This document shows, in pieces, positions 44,663 to 59,479 of a DNA stretch of 64,000 bases (the first letter of the stretch is position 1; every line of letters starts with the position of its first letter). The notes under the pieces were generated by a model. It saw only the letters and a program-made list of their open reading frames with translations, did no database searches and was not told the origin of the DNA. A program made the translations under genes and the position numbers. The stretch covers positions 51,722,596-51,786,595 of the forward strand of contig OY743177.1 of assembly GCA_963555705.1 (NCBI GenBank), written 5' to 3'. The stretch comes from Ligustrum vulgare. Its lineage: Eukaryota; Streptophyta; Magnoliopsida; Lamiales; Oleaceae.

Positions 44663-45716
44663 AAATATGTAGTTGAAAAATGATTTTAAAAAACGTATGC
44701 GCTTAAAAGGTGAGTTTGTAAATTGTGTGATTTATAAACGATCACCAAACACATGCTTAATCAAACACATATTTTCTCTTTATTTTTTAATTATATTTTT
44801 TAAAAATATAAGTAAACTAATTTATAATTGTCACAATCTTACAAGCCGAACCATAAGATCCAAGATATACATAGGGGACACGGATTTGATGGAAGAAATT
44901 TATTGAACATTAGAATCTATTCTTTTCATACACTGATTGTGAAATGCACAATATGTTTAGGGGACAGAGATTTGATGGAAGAAAATTATTGAACATTAGA
45001 ATCTATTCTTTTCGTAAAGGTGAGCTCTATTTTTTTTTTTAATTATTCTATCTAAATAATGAACCTAACAATCAACTTGACAAAGTGTGGAACTCACACA
45101 TCACATGTGAGAATTTTTGTCAAACTCATCAAGACTTATTGATTTTTTTCGTGAATTATTCTATTTTAACAAAAATTTTATTAACACGGTGAAATGACAA
45201 TTGTGTCGTGAGCTGAGTAGGGTTGCGGACCTAGTTGAATAGATAAATATTTCACTCATATTGTAAATCACGTCAAAGTGACCTATTTATGTCATCGTAC
45301 GTTCTACAAAAAAGGATCCATTGGGATGCATATTTTGATCTATATGACAATTAAATAAATAAATATTTCACTCATATTGATAAAATAGATAATGAAATTT
45401 AAAGCTTATGCCCAATGGTGTTCGTCTAAATGTCTTTATGCATAAACGTGTCTTTAAATTAGCATAATCTCAAATAACAAGCTTACATTAAATAAATGAA
45501 AATTTAATATTTACTTAGTCATTTTGTTTAACATGTTTTCTATACCTGAATATAGCACTGGATAGTATCCCTCCCATATTAGCATCATATAGGTATGAAA
45601 ACTAACTATTGGAGATAAAATTTTTAAATCATTATTTACTTTTCTTATGTGACAATTATTTTTTTCACAATTCATAAACTGTTAGAGATGCTCTTATGCT
45701 CATTGTATGGATGGAT

Positions 45717-45774
<58 letters not shown>

Positions 45775-46396
45775 CCATATGCTGTAGGTTTTGGGGATTT
45801 ACCTACAAAAGAATAAACATTTCGGTTCAGTAAAGATAATATTTTTGTTTAAAAATCATTTTATAAATTACACAATTTTTAAAATTATTTTTTAGTTACA
45901 TACACTTTTTTTTCTTCACTTTTTAATTATGTATTTTCTTCAAAAATATAAATAAACTAATTTATAAACAACATTTTTTTTATCAAACTGAGGCGCCGAG
46001 GTTTCCTAGTTAACAGAGGTCGTCTAACGCTCGAGTCAGAGTGTCAAACGAGGAACACACTTTCAAATAATTGTGCTTGTCTGGATGTGCTTCTTTTCCG
46101 AAATAATTCATTTTGGAGCATTGAAATGGGCTCCATTGCTATCATTTTGATTGAAAACCTTTCATCAGGTTACACGCAATTCAAAATGTGATTACTATTT
46201 GTTCCACGTTTATGTTACTTGAACAATTTAGGCAAACTTATTTAAAAACAAATTTTTTATAACACAATTTTTTAAATTATTTTTTAATCACATATATTTT
46301 CTCTCTCCACTTTTCAACCACATATTTTACTTCAAAAACATAAAAAAACACATTTTTAAACAAAAACATTTTAACAAACATAGACTTATACTATAA
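44181..46396. other. AT-rich intergenic DNA with simple and dispersed repeats
   Basis: (AAT)n/(ATT)n followed by (TA)n lies at 44606-44661. A tandem duplication of about 60 bases (GATTTGATGGAAGAAA...ATTGAACATTAGAATCTATTC) lies at about 44880-44930 and 44963-45016. A long (TA)n lies at 45722-45769. Dispersed 130-base repeats lie at about 44670-44840, 45838-45975 and 46225-46385. No protein-coding frame is convincing. Confidence 0.55.
45722..45769. repeat. (TA)n microsatellite
   Basis: About 23 uninterrupted TA units. Confidence 0.95.
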
Positions 46397-48050
46397 TCTA
46401 TATCTATATATCTATATATATATATATATAAAAGTAAGGAAGTTGTTTGGTGTGAACACATGTTATGAATAAGTGGTTTAGTGTGAACACATTTTGTAAA
46501 TAATGACATTTATTATTTTTATGGTAATAAATGGTGATTTTGAAAAACTATGCATTATTTTATTGTTGTTTAAAATATGAAATTCTTAAAATTAATTTTT
46601 TATTATCTTCTTATTTATTTTTCTCATGCGAATTTTTTATCCATTTATAGTTTTTTTTAATGATTCATGCTTGACGTGACAATATTATTAATCAACAGCA
46701 TATGGTATAATCCTCGAATAATTTTTTTTTGGAGTAATTTGGTAGTAATTGTTATAGGTTATTATTCATTTGATATTTTATTTGTCATTTTCTTTTTTTT
46801 CTTTTTTCTTTTTTGTGAAAGTGGTTTAATGTGAACACATGTTGTAAATTAATGACATTTATTATTTTTATGATAATCAATGGTGGTTTTGAAAAACTAT
46901 GCATTAATTTATTGTTGTTTAAAATATGAAATTCTTAAAATTAATTTTTTATTATCTTCTTATTTATTTTTTTCATGCGAATGTGTTTTTTATCCATTTA
47001 CAGTTTTTTTTTTTTTTTTTTATGATTCATGCTTGACGTGACAATATTATTTAATCAGCAGCATAAGGTATAATCCTCGAATAATTTTTTTTGAATAATT
47101 GGGTAGTAATTGTTAGACTATTATTCATTTGATACTTTATTTGTCATTTTTTTTTACTATTCAAATATTACAATACAATAATTTTTTATTTTTATAGTTT
47201 ACAATTTTTTTTTTTTAATTATATGGATTAAATTCCATATATATATATGATTTTCTTATATATGACTTATTATTTTTCATCTAAAAACTATGCATTCATT
47301 TATCATTATTTATACTATGAACTTCTTCAAATTATTTCTATCATGCGACATTATTTTTTATCCATTTACAATATAATGATGTACTTTTCATATCTAATTC
47401 TTATACAAATATTGCAGAGTACTTGGATTTTTGTGATCCAACAGCATAAGGTATAATTCTCGAATAATTTTTTTTAGAGTAATTTGGTAGTAATTGTTAT
47501 AGACTATTATTCATTTGATACTTTATTTGTCATTTTCTGTTTTTTTTTTTTTACTATTCAAATATTACAATACAATAATTTTTAATTTTTATAGTTTACA
47601 ATTTTTTTTTAATTATATGGATTAAATTCCATATATAAATGATTTTCCTATATATGACTTATTATTTTCCATCTAAAAATTATGCATTCGTTTATCATTA
47701 TTTAAACTATGAACTTTTTCAAATTATTTCTCTCATGCGACAGTATTTTGTATCCATTTACAATATAATGATGTACTTTTCTTATCTAATTCTTATAAGA
47801 ATGTAGCAGAGTACTTGAATTTTGGTGATCCTACATTTAATTATGAAAATTGTAGGGCTTTTTTTTGGTATGCGAAGTGTATGGACAAACAATATAATAC
47901 AAATAAGCAGAAATATTCACTCTGTTTTATTCACTCTATTTATATCATTATACATATATATGTTTGTTCTTATAAAAAATAGAAAAATATTGTATTCGTA
48001 ATTATATGAGAAGACATGATGATCGTGCAACGCACGGGTGAAAATACTAG
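46397..48050 (+). mobile_element. Non-autonomous Helitron
   Basis: The 3' end is diagnostic: hairpin CGTGC-AAC-GCACG (about 48023-48035), then GGTGAAAATACTAG, ending at 48050 before T. The 5' end TCTATATC... after A at 46396 is a plausible TC start, though a later TC at 46411 is possible. The interior holds four imperfect tandem blocks (two near 46450-46800 and 46815-47150, two near 47160-47550 and 47555-47860) and no Rep/helicase gene. Confidence 0.75.
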
Positions 48051-48514
48051 TAAGAATTTAAACTATACAAATTTCAAATCACTATACACATTTTCTCTCT
48101 TGAATATAATCACATATTTTAATTAAAAAATCCAAATAATCAATTTTAAATTCCACTCTCCAGTTTAAGCAGCCATCGAACAGTGCCTTGATCAAAAGGC
48201 TGGCAATATGCATGTGGCGCAATCTCTTTATATTACCTATCACATCAAATTTAACATCAACATCAATAATTTCGCTACCTCTTTTGTCAAATTGATTGTC
48301 AAGTTACTTGTACAACTAACATTTTCTATCCGTTCCATTGTTCCAAATGCTTGGCCTTCATTGCTAGCCAAGTATAGAATCAACTGGCTTTTAATTAGGA
48401 CTTTGTGGTAAAAGAATATGATTTATAAACATGTGTTTGGTAAACTTGTAAAAATGGTTTATGAATCATTTTATAAATCATATAATTTTTTAAACCACTT
48501 TTTAATTATACACA
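48051..48514. other. Spacer between Helitron and CACTA element
   Basis: No gene. It contains pieces of the dispersed repeat (48060-48130, 48430-48514); the second is cut by the CACTA element and continues at 51367. Confidence 0.6.
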
Positions 48515-48969
48515 CACTAGTACAAAAAGGCATAAAAAATGAGGAAAATACGCCGATTTTTCAAAAAATCGACGCATAAAATAGGACGGTGGCATTTTCG
48601 TAATTAAAATTTAGGAACAGGCGTCGGTTTCTATTTTAAATCGACGCAAGAAACGCCGGTTTCTCGCGTCGGTTTTTCCAAAAAAGCGGACGCCTATTCT
48701 TATAATTTTTTCCCGGTATTTTCATACACACTCTCGCGCCTCTTTCTCTCTTTCAGTACACTTCTCTCTATACTCTCACGCCTCTCTCTCTCTCTCACAA
48801 TTCACTCTCACAATTTCTCTCTACTCTCACGCCTCTCCCTCTCTTGTGAACGTCGCCGCCTCCACCGCCCTCACTCTTCTACCGCCGCCTCCACCGCCCG
48901 GTACACTTCTACCGCCGCCACCTCCTACATTGTAAGACCCGATTCTCATTTTTGTTTATAAGTATGTAT

Positions 48970-49028
48970 ATGTATTTGTGTATATATATTTATGTGTATA
49001 TATATGTGTCTGCGTGTATATATATATT

Positions 49029-49070
<42 letters not shown>

Positions 49071-49180
49071 GATATGTATGTATGTGTGTCTATATATATA
49101 TATGTATATATAATCTATATAGATATGTATATAATTAGCCTCTGTGTATGTGTGTGTCTATATATATATATATATATTTG
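48970..49180. repeat. TA/TG-rich microsatellite tract inside the CACTA element
   Basis: Alternating (TA)n and (TG)n runs. The long open frame through it is compositional. Confidence 0.85.
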
Positions 49181-49683
49181 TTATTATATAAATATGATAA
49201 TTACATGTTAATATGTATAAATGTGTTAATTAAATTTTAATATATATAAATTTGGGTGTTAAATTTATATTGTTGATTTTAAGTTAGTAGATAGATAAAT
49301 TTTAATATTTTAATTATTGGAGTTGAAATTATGAGATATTAAGTCATGAAATCTTAGCTTCATTTTTTAGGAATTGAGAATGGATTTCGAATTAAACTTG
49401 GAGTAGTTGATGATGTTGAAGTTTGATTTGAGTTGTATTAGATTTTTGAATATGTCGAGGATGAACATTTTGGTTTATTGTGATATGTTGATTATTCCTA
49501 TAGGTTGGTTAAGTCCAATTTTTACGGGAGGTTGTGTCAAAAGTTTTGTAAAATTTTGTAAATAAAAAATGAGAATTATAGTTTAAAGTGATTTTCACTA
49601 TTACAGAATTGATCATACTAAATAAATATTTACTCAAAACTAATAAAAAAATTTAATTATATCTTCACATATAGATCATTGAT

Positions 49684-50876
49684 ATGGATCGGGGTTGGAT
49701 GTATGGCAGACGTAATAGACATGAATATGTAAAAGGTGTTGAAGAGTTTATGAAATGTGCGGATGAAAACAAGAGAAAGAAAGGTGAAACAATGATTTTG
49801 TGTCCTTGTTACAATTGTAAGAATTTGAGAAAGTTTCGTAGTTTTGATCAAGTGAAGAGTCATTTGATTCGTCGTGGGTTTAAAGAAGGTTATACACGAT
49901 GGATATGGCATGGTGAGAGTATGCTTCCCAGGACGAGCACTGGTGACGATGTTGGTGATCAGCAGTAGAATAATTCAAGCAATATTTGTGAGAATGATTT
50001 GGAAAATGACGAGAATGATATGATAGACGATATGATGCGTGATATACAAGGGGAATACATTGAAAAACCTCATGTATTAGATAACTTGTTCAACGAGTCT
50101 GAGAAGCCTTTGTTTTCTGGTTGTAATAAATTCACTAAATTGTCTGCGGTACTAAAATTGTATAAATTGAAAGCAAGCAATAGGTGGAGTGATAAAAGTT
50201 TCACGGCATTATTAGGACTGTTAAGAGAGATGCTTCCGGAAGATACGAACTTCCTAGTTCAATTTACGAGGCAAAGAAATTGTTGTGCCCGATGGGTATG
50301 GAGATTGAGAGGATACATGCATGTCCAAATGATTGTATACTGTATCGAAATGATTACAAGGACTTGCGTCTATGTCCAAAGTGTGGGGTATCACGATATA
50401 AACAGAAGAACGTGAATGATAATTGTGGTGATAAGAAAAGCCCTCCGGCAAAGGTGTTATGGTATTTACCTGTAATACCAAGATTTAAACGTTTGTTTGC
50501 CAATGCAAATGATGCAAAGAACTTGCGGTGGCATGCCGACGGGAGAAAAGAAGATGGAAAACTAAGACACGTGGCTGATTCTCCTCAATGGAGGAATATT
50601 AATAGGTTGTTTCCCGAGTTTGGGGGCGAAGATAGAAATCTTAGGCTGAGACTATGTACAGATGGGATGAACCCACACGGTAATATGAGTAGTCGACATA
50701 GCACTTGGCCGGTTCTTTTGACTATTTACAATCTTCCTCCTTGGTTATGTATGAAGTGCAAGTATATCATGTTATCTTTGTTAATACCTTATGGAAGATC
50801 ATATTTAAATAAACGAAAGCATAGTGTTCAGCAGAATTACAAAGGCCAAAATGACACATCACCAGTACAGAAATAG
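49684..50876 (+). pseudogene. TNP2-type CACTA transposase, truncated and frameshifted
   Basis: ATG at 49684, with the transposase-associated domain first (MDRGWMYGRR..., then ILCPCYNCKNLRKFRS and HLIRRGFKEGYTRWIWHGE). An in-frame TAG at 49966-49968 is followed by the same frame up to about 50245. There a frameshift leads to the frame ending at 50876 (LCPMGMEIERIHACPNDC; DLRLCPKCGVSRYK; the first catalytic Asp in DGMNP). Family identity breaks off after MLSLLIPYG near 50790, so about two thirds of the transposase is missing. It can bind nothing and cut nothing; the element would need a helper. Confidence 0.9.
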
Positions 50877-51363
50877 GAATTCGCATCGGTTGGAAAACGG
50901 AATACGCGTCGGTTGTAGCGGTGACGCATATGACACAGACGCGTAAAGTCTCGACTTTAGGCGTCGGTTTACAACCGACGCCCAAAGTCAGCTTTGGGAG
51001 TCGGTTCTAGTTTAAACCGACGCCTAAAGTCAAAAAAAAAAAAAAAAACTTTGGGCGTCGGTTTCTGTATAAAACCGACGCCCAAAGTCGGTTTTGGGCG
51101 TCGGTTTTAATTTTAGAACCGACGCCCAAAACAGCTTTGGGCGTCGGTTTTATACAAACCGACGCACAAAGTGTTTTTTTTTTTTTTGGGACTTTAGGCG
51201 TCGGTTTAATCTTTAGAACCGACGCCCAAAGCTGACTTTGGGCGTCGGTTTACAACCGACGCCTAAAGTCGAGACTTTACGCGTCTGTGTCATATGCGTC
51301 ACCGCTACAACCGACGCGTATTCCGTTTTCCAACCGACGCGAATTCCTATTTCTGTACTGGTG
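50865..51363. repeat. 499-base foldback (inverted duplication) at the CACTA 3' end
   Basis: CACCAGTACAGAAATAGGAA at 50865 is repeated inverted at 51344-51363. The arms of about 170 bases match almost perfectly outward (GGAATACGCGTCGG..., ACGCATATGACACAGACGCG). The centre contains several GCGTCGGTTT repeats and A- and T-runs at 51032-51048 and 51174-51187. Confidence 0.9.
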
Positions 51364-53321
<1,958 letters not shown>

Positions 53322-53961
53322 TCTATACTATATATGAAAGTAGGATAGTTTGACAGAATTAATTATTAAATTCTTTATGTTTTAGTATTATAATAAAATG
53401 TGTGGTTGAGAAAAAATTTGGAGAAAGATATGTGATTAAAAAGTGGGTTAAAAATGTGCTACTTATAAATAATTTATCGAAAAAGTTATTAAACGTTGGT
53501 TAATATTGAAGAGTTAATACTTTAATTTCTTTTAAAGTTAATAATATTAGTACAATGATTAACATTTTTTAACCATACTTATTTCTGATAAATTTTTAAA
53601 GGTTACATGGTATAAGATTTTCGGTACAATTTCGTGATTTCTAACTTTACTCGATTGTCGTATCATGATAATTGCGAGATTTTCAAAATTATTATTTTGA
53701 CTGCTTATTTTTGTAAATAAAGTTTTATTCATTAAATTCAAATATTTAAATATATAAATTGACGTTTACTATTCAAAGATGTTTTTAATAATTTGAATTA
53801 GGTATTTTATTTTTTAAAGTCTAAAAATTATTGAAATAGAAAATTATTTTTTATGCATTTATATATGTGTTGATTATGTATAAACATTAAAATTTTATAA
53901 ATAATTATTAAAATTGATATTGTGGATAAAAATTTTCGTACATCGCACGGTTGATCACTAG
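53322..53961 (+). mobile_element. Short non-autonomous Helitron
   Basis: Starts TCTATACTATATATGAAAG after A and ends GCACGGTTGATCACTAG before T. A weak hairpin (CGTAC..GCACG) precedes CTAG. 640 bases, no gene. Same superfamily ends as 46397-48050. Confidence 0.65.
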
Positions 53962-55800
53962 TTTAGTTATATACTCAATATACCCTTACCCCTATTTAAT
54001 AATGACATTAAATAATTTATTACATTAATTGATTTATTATCAAGAATTACATTGTTATAATGTAATTTCATATTATTATACTATTTCATTTCATTACTTG
54101 GTATTAAATGAACTTACTATCAACATTTTACAATGTTGCAATAAAATTTTATATTATTATTCTCACGTTATTATACTTTTATTTATATAGTATTAAAAAA
54201 ATAAATAAAAACTACTATGTCTTTTAATAAATAATATACCTTCAATCCTATATATATATACCTTCAATCCAAAATGTTACAACTTCATTAATCTACGACT
54301 TTAATTATCATAAGTTACATGAAAAATATTTTACAAATTTTAATGCACATTTATATACAATATAATTACTAATACAATTATATTGCACAACATTAATATA
54401 AATTAATTTTTAAATTAATCTGTTGGTGACATTTTATATTAAATCAATACATAACAATGAGATACTCTAAATCATTACACAATATCATCAATTAATAATA
54501 TTAATAACTTAGTTCATTACATTAATTTATTACCTAATAATATACAATGTATATTATAATTTAATATTATTATAGGTAACTCCTAATTTTATGACACAAC
54601 ATGAATTTTTTAAACAAAATACGAGAATGTTGACTACCTCAATGACAAACTAGACAAACTAATAGAGTTATTTCATGTAGAAAGTGTAGAATTTGTCTAT
54701 TTCGATGAAGTAATAGATGATATAAGCTAATTTTATTAAGGGGAGATCCTAAATACATTGTTATCAAATGGTATCCCACCAAACAAGTTAATCTTGAAAA
54801 TAAATTCTCCAATGATAGTCTTAAGGAATCTTGACTCATTCAACGATCTTTGCAATGAGACATGAATAATTTATCGTGATTTCAAAATTCATATAATCCA
54901 TGCAGAAACAATCATTGGATAACATGCTTAAAATAAGTTTTTCTTTCACGTATCTTATTAATTCCAGTAAATGATGGAGTATATTAATTCAAACTCAAGA
55001 TGAACAATTTTCAATATGTCTATACTTTGCAATGAGTATAACCAGGCTTGGAAACTTATTTCTCAGGAAATTGAAAGTTTAGCCCTTATTTGGCCCCCAT
55101 TTTTTGAAAAGTAAGTTTTTAAAACAATCAATCCCCATCATCCATTTTAGTCAAGCAAATAATATTTGACTCTTCAAACAATTTTGAACCATACATTCTC
55201 CCAAAAATACTATTCCAAACCACAATTTTTCCTAAGAACTAGTGGTCAAACAGGGCCTTAATGTTTTTTATTGGCTTAATTTTCTAGGTGAAAAAGTAGA
55301 GAAATTTTCGACTTTGATTCACATTATTTTCCATAGAAATAAAGTGAAATTTTGCTATTTTAATCAAAATTCTCACACATTTGTACTTGATAAAAATAAT
55401 GTTAATTTGTGAGGGAAAAAAAAAAGTTAATTAACAACTACAAAAAGATTGATTGAGATGAAAACCAATTCCTACCAAATTGGTAGGTATCAAAATTCAA
55501 AGAAAAGCAAGAAAATACAATATTCATAGAAAACATTTTCTATGGAAAAAAAAAGTGCAATCAAACACCAAAAAGATTGAAAATGTGCCATCTTATTCTC
55601 TCGCGTGGATCTCCTTTGGAGGCTGGACAATTGGACAGTTGTGGTGTGCAAGTAGATTGAAGGAATCAACATTCTCACATCCGTTTGCAAAATAATCAAG
55701 AGGTATTATTTTTGTCACGATTTCTATCTAAACACAAAGCAGATCCTCATTTGCAAATTAAAAATATTTTATATTCCGTTAAGTAAATTTTCAACATTTA
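53962..55800. other. AT-rich intergenic DNA without recognisable features
   Basis: Only short random frames are present. I see no transposon termini, RNA gene or domain here. Confidence 0.5.
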
Positions 55801-57650
55801 GTTCATCCAAAAGTTCGTCAATTAGTGGCACGGGATACTTATCTTTAATAGTTAGATTGTTAAGCTGCTGGAACTCTACTCAGAATCTCCAACTTCCATC
55901 CTTCTTCTTGACCATACAAGAGATTGTTAGCATCTCTTGCACCATCTTTTCTATTTCACTCTTCTGACCAAAATGGCACCTATATGGCCTTATTTTAAAA
56001 GGCTGAGCTCTTGTCTTTAGAGGTATGTGGTGATCATGGGATCGAGTTGGGGGTAAGCCTTGGGGTTCATGGAATATTGATTAGAATTCTGTTAATATTC
56101 TCTGTACCTCTTCTGGAGTTTCATCTACCAACTTTTCCTCTGTCTCCGTTTGATAAAGTTGGGCCATAATACCATAAGATATCTTCCCTAGGATTTGTTT
56201 CAACTCTTTTCTGTGCATTGGTTTCAATTCATCCCATAGCTGGCTATCCTTCAATGTTACCAATTGGTCTCCATAATCAATCATGGAAATCCATTACCAC
56301 CGACCCAAACTGACCCAGCCAATCAACTCCCAACACCATATTACTTCTCCCCAATCTGAGAGTTCTGACCTTGAATTGAAATTCCCAGTCCTGCATTTTC
56401 CATATCAACGGAGTACTGATATTTCTACTTTCCAGCTGATCTCCTCCGGCCACTGTAACTGTATGGATATCTGTATTATTTCATCCTCTGAATCCTCTTT
56501 TCTTTCTACTCATATTTCTCCTCTTCTTTTATCCTCCTCCCTATCCTCTTCCTCATCCAGCAGAATAAACTGCAGCATTCTATTTCTGCATATATACCCT
56601 ACTGTGTACTTCTCGTCGCACTTGTAACACCGACCTATGGCTCATTGGGTTTGGAAGTCTTCAGGGGATATAGTTTGAAATTTTGGTGGGTTTTCTTCTA
56701 GTGGGTTTTGTTTGTAATCTCGTGGTTTAATGGGTTGGTTAGACTGAGGTTTGACTATGAAGATGGGCTCTGTTTCTTAATTTTAGACATGGCAAGTATG
56801 GTTACTTCCTGAAGAGAGGCAATCTCAAAAGCTTGGCTAAGTGTATGGGGTTTTATCATTTTAACAATGTTTTTCACTTCTAACCTAAGGCCATTGGTAA
56901 AAAGGGATATGTGATATGTTTCAGGTAAGTTAGATAGAGCCACCATATCCTATTATTTGAGGTCTTCGAATTTTTGTTGATATTTAGTCACTGTCCCATA
57001 TTGCTTGATCTTACTAAACAACTAGATTACCTCTTCTCCTCCATACTCAGCAAATCTCCCACACAATTCATCCGTGAATACTGCCCTACTAGCTTCTGGA
57101 TGGTTGGAAGTGAATCCATGAAACCACACATCAGCTTTCCCTTTCAACTGCATCTCTGCTATTCCCACTCTTAATTCGTCAAGAACCTGATTAAAGTGGA
57201 AATACTTGCTTGCCTTCCTTAGCCATTCTCTAGGTCCCACCCAATCAAAGAAGGGTAGCCCAATTTTTGGCAGTTTAGAGGTCATCTTACCTTCATTAGT
57301 GCTATTGGTGACATTGGAGTTTCTACCATGTTGCTGTAGTATTTCCGGTCCGCTAAATGTCAGAGTAATAATCTCTTCTATTCGTTTCTTCATACTATCC
57401 ACGCGTTTCCCAGATAGTTGCGCTAGCATAGACTGATAGACATCATACTTTCTATCATCTTGCGAAATTCTTTGTTGTACAGGTAGGCTTCTTCCTGTTT
57501 CGTTAGAATCGTCTTCACAAAGACACCCAAATCAACGATCTCCCTTTCCACCTTAGCCAACCTCTCCTCATTGATCTTGTTCCTTGTTCCATCAACCATT
57601 CCCATGGATTGTGCTGCTCTGATCCCAAATTTGTTATGAACAATCACACT
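55800..57650 (-). pseudogene. Element F: decayed Ty3/gypsy gag-protease-RT fragment
   Basis: Reading leftward from 57640: a degenerate initiator-Met primer site (TTTGGGATCAGAGC), then a gag start with helical Glu/Lys segments (57640-57440). The gag core at 57429-57022 contains LPKIGLPFFDWVGPREWLRKASKYFHF and KGKADVWFHGF. Gag continues at 56946-56755 (LPETYHISLFTNGLRLEV). A zinc-knuckle region CYKCDEKYTVGYIC lies near 56600-56640, the protease C-terminus (NMVLGVDWLGQFG) near 56320, and a short RT piece near 55820-55920 at the end. Frames change at least four times. The rest of pol is missing. Confidence 0.8.
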
Positions 57651-57691
57651 CAAAATGAACACAGCAAAAATAATAGAAATTCAGCTACAAG

Positions 57692-58333
57692 TGATAAGTG
57701 CATTTTATGCACTATTTATGTGTCAAAATTAGAATATTATGTTTTCGTTTGAGAATAAATACTATTTAATTTGTGTTTATTTATTTACATTTCAGAAAAT
57801 GTCCCAAAAAGATGAAGAATAAACAAATTGATGGAAATACTGCACAATTGGATAACTTTTGGAGCCAAATGAGCAACCGAGGAGTGTGTGAATTTTTGTG
57901 TTTTTTGCATCTAGATAAGGAATATTCGGACCCTCTGTAGAGATACGTAGTTGACTTATTTAGGTAGAATTGATTTAAATTCGAGAGAGGAGTTTCAATA
58001 TATATTAGTGAATTTGACCAAATGCATATTTAGGAAATAAAATTGGAATTTGAGTTAATTTAATTGCCTAGGTCAAATTGTGAATCCCAACTACTTTACA
58101 ATCGTTTTTAAAAACAAAACAATCTTGCAATTTTAATTATTTAGTTAATTTTCTTATTTTTAGATTTCAAACTCCAAAACAATCTCGTCTATTCAAATAG
58201 AGATAGAAACTAAATATTTTGATACTTAATAGTAGTTCTCATAGGAATGATAATCCGGACTCATGGTCCACTTTATTACTTTTCACTATCCGTACACTTG
58301 TGGGTATATTTTGCATCACAAAATAAAGTGAAC
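57692..58333 (+). repeat. LTR of element G (internally deleted)
   Basis: Reverse-complement similarity to 11724-12110 (GGTAGAATTGATTTAAA, GAGAGAGG, AAATGCATATTTAGGAAATAAA) and to 7080-7297 at its start. About 0.8 kb of the full LTR is missing near 57900. Confidence 0.75.
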
Positions 58334-58459
58334 AAGTTTTTAGCTCTGTTATCGAGAAATGTTTTTATATTAATATCGATATACATTAGTTCTTACTTTA
58401 CTTTGAACTTTATTTTCTTTATTTGCTTTATTTTTATTTTTGTTTAATATAATTTATGT

Positions 58460-59285
58460 TAAGAAGATCTAAGTCTTGTGAATTGCTTCATCTTGATACA
58501 GAAATTGAACGCATCTTTCGACAAAGGCGAAGACAACGGTTGAAAGCAGCTCAACAAACAGATTTAGACACAGCAAACAAGAATTCAGATCAATCAAGCA
58601 AATCAAAATAATTAGTCAACAGCTGTGTTTCAAGGGTTGCCATTTGAAGACCCGCACGTACATCTTCGTACTTTTCAAGAATTGTGTGATATGCAGTGCA
58701 TGAATGAAGTTCCGGATGATGCAGTAAAGTTGAAGCTGTTCTCATTCTCTTTGACGGATAAAGCAAAGGCATGGTTCTACTCATTACCTCTCCATACTAT
58801 CACTACATGGGAAATTATAAGCCAGAAATTTGTTGATAAATTCATCCCACCTAGCTGCATGTTAAAGCTTAGGCGTGAAATCTTATCATTCAGTCAGTAG
58901 TCAGGGGAGTCCAATTTTGAAGCTTTGGAAAGGTATGAGCTTATTAGACAATTTCCTACACATGGAATCGCTGATTGGATCTTGGTTCACACATTCTACA
59001 ATGGGTTGACAAATGAAAAAAAAAGAAGCATACCAATTTAGCAGCTGGGGGGATCAGTTATGGACACGACTTATGAAAAGGCTTCTGAAATCTTTGAGAA
59101 GATGGCTGTAAAAAGTTATCAGTGGTACTCGGATAACTCTGGACAAAGAAGTTTGACAGTCTAAGTGCGCAATCAGTTCATGCAATGCAGAAACCCTTTG
59201 TGATTTCTCCTTTGAAAATAATGCTTTGGATAACTGTCCCATGCATCAACATCAATCAAGTCTAGAGCAAGTGAACTTTGTGGGA
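58460..59285 (+). pseudogene. Element G gag remnant
   Basis: It begins with RRSKSCELLHLDTEIERIFRQRRRQR, the basic start typical of Athila gag, which stops near 58608. The core follows in another frame at 58625-58900 (FQGLPFEDPHVHLRTFQELCDMQ; FSFSLTDKAKAWFYSLP; FVDKFIPPSCMLKLRREI). A TAG stop is followed by FEALERYELIRQFPTHGIADW and a frameshift at an A-run near 59020. Together the pieces cover the gag matrix/capsid-like domain. It is inactive. Confidence 0.82.
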
Positions 59286-59479
59286 AAAAAGCAACATGGT
59301 GGTCCATATTAACAGATATACAATCTAGAATGGAAGAACTATCCAAATTTCTCGTGCTCCAACACTCAAAATGTTCAACATCCACCAAGCTTCCAACAGC
59401 AACAAAAAGCCTAAACCATAATTATGTCAACCTCTTTTTCAATCTCCAAGTACAAGTAACAGGGTTCTTTAGTAAAAGA

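Larger units (their letters stand above)
48515..51363 (+). mobile_element. CACTA (En/Spm) DNA transposon, internally truncated, with a foldback 3' end
   Basis: The left terminus is CACTAGTACAAAAAGG; the right terminus reads CACCAGTACAGAAATAGG on the - strand. ACA at 48512-48514 and 51364-51366 is the 3-base target duplication. The element is inserted in a dispersed repeat whose halves rejoin when it is removed. Subterminal GCGTCGGTTT / AAACCGACGC repeats occur at both ends, which are transposase binding sites in this superfamily. Inside are TNP2 transposase fragments (49684-50790), preceded by a simple-sequence-rich leader. Confidence 0.9.
57692..59460 (+). mobile_element. Element G: relic related to element B (Athila/Tat-like), + orientation
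   Basis: The LTR at 57692-58333 (TGATAAGTGC...GTGAACA) matches both ends of element B's LTR but lacks most of its middle. A mutated primer-site region AGTTTTTAGCTCTG follows, where element B has AGTTTTTGGCGCCG. The body retains gag N-terminal and core sequences that element B has lost. No 3' LTR is found. Confidence 0.75.

Noticed and set aside
48978..49211. 77-codon frame rich in Cys, Val, Tyr and Ile
   Set aside because: A translation of alternating TA/TG microsatellites.
55480..55695. 71-codon + strand frame
   Set aside because: No domain, no start context, AT-rich surroundings.
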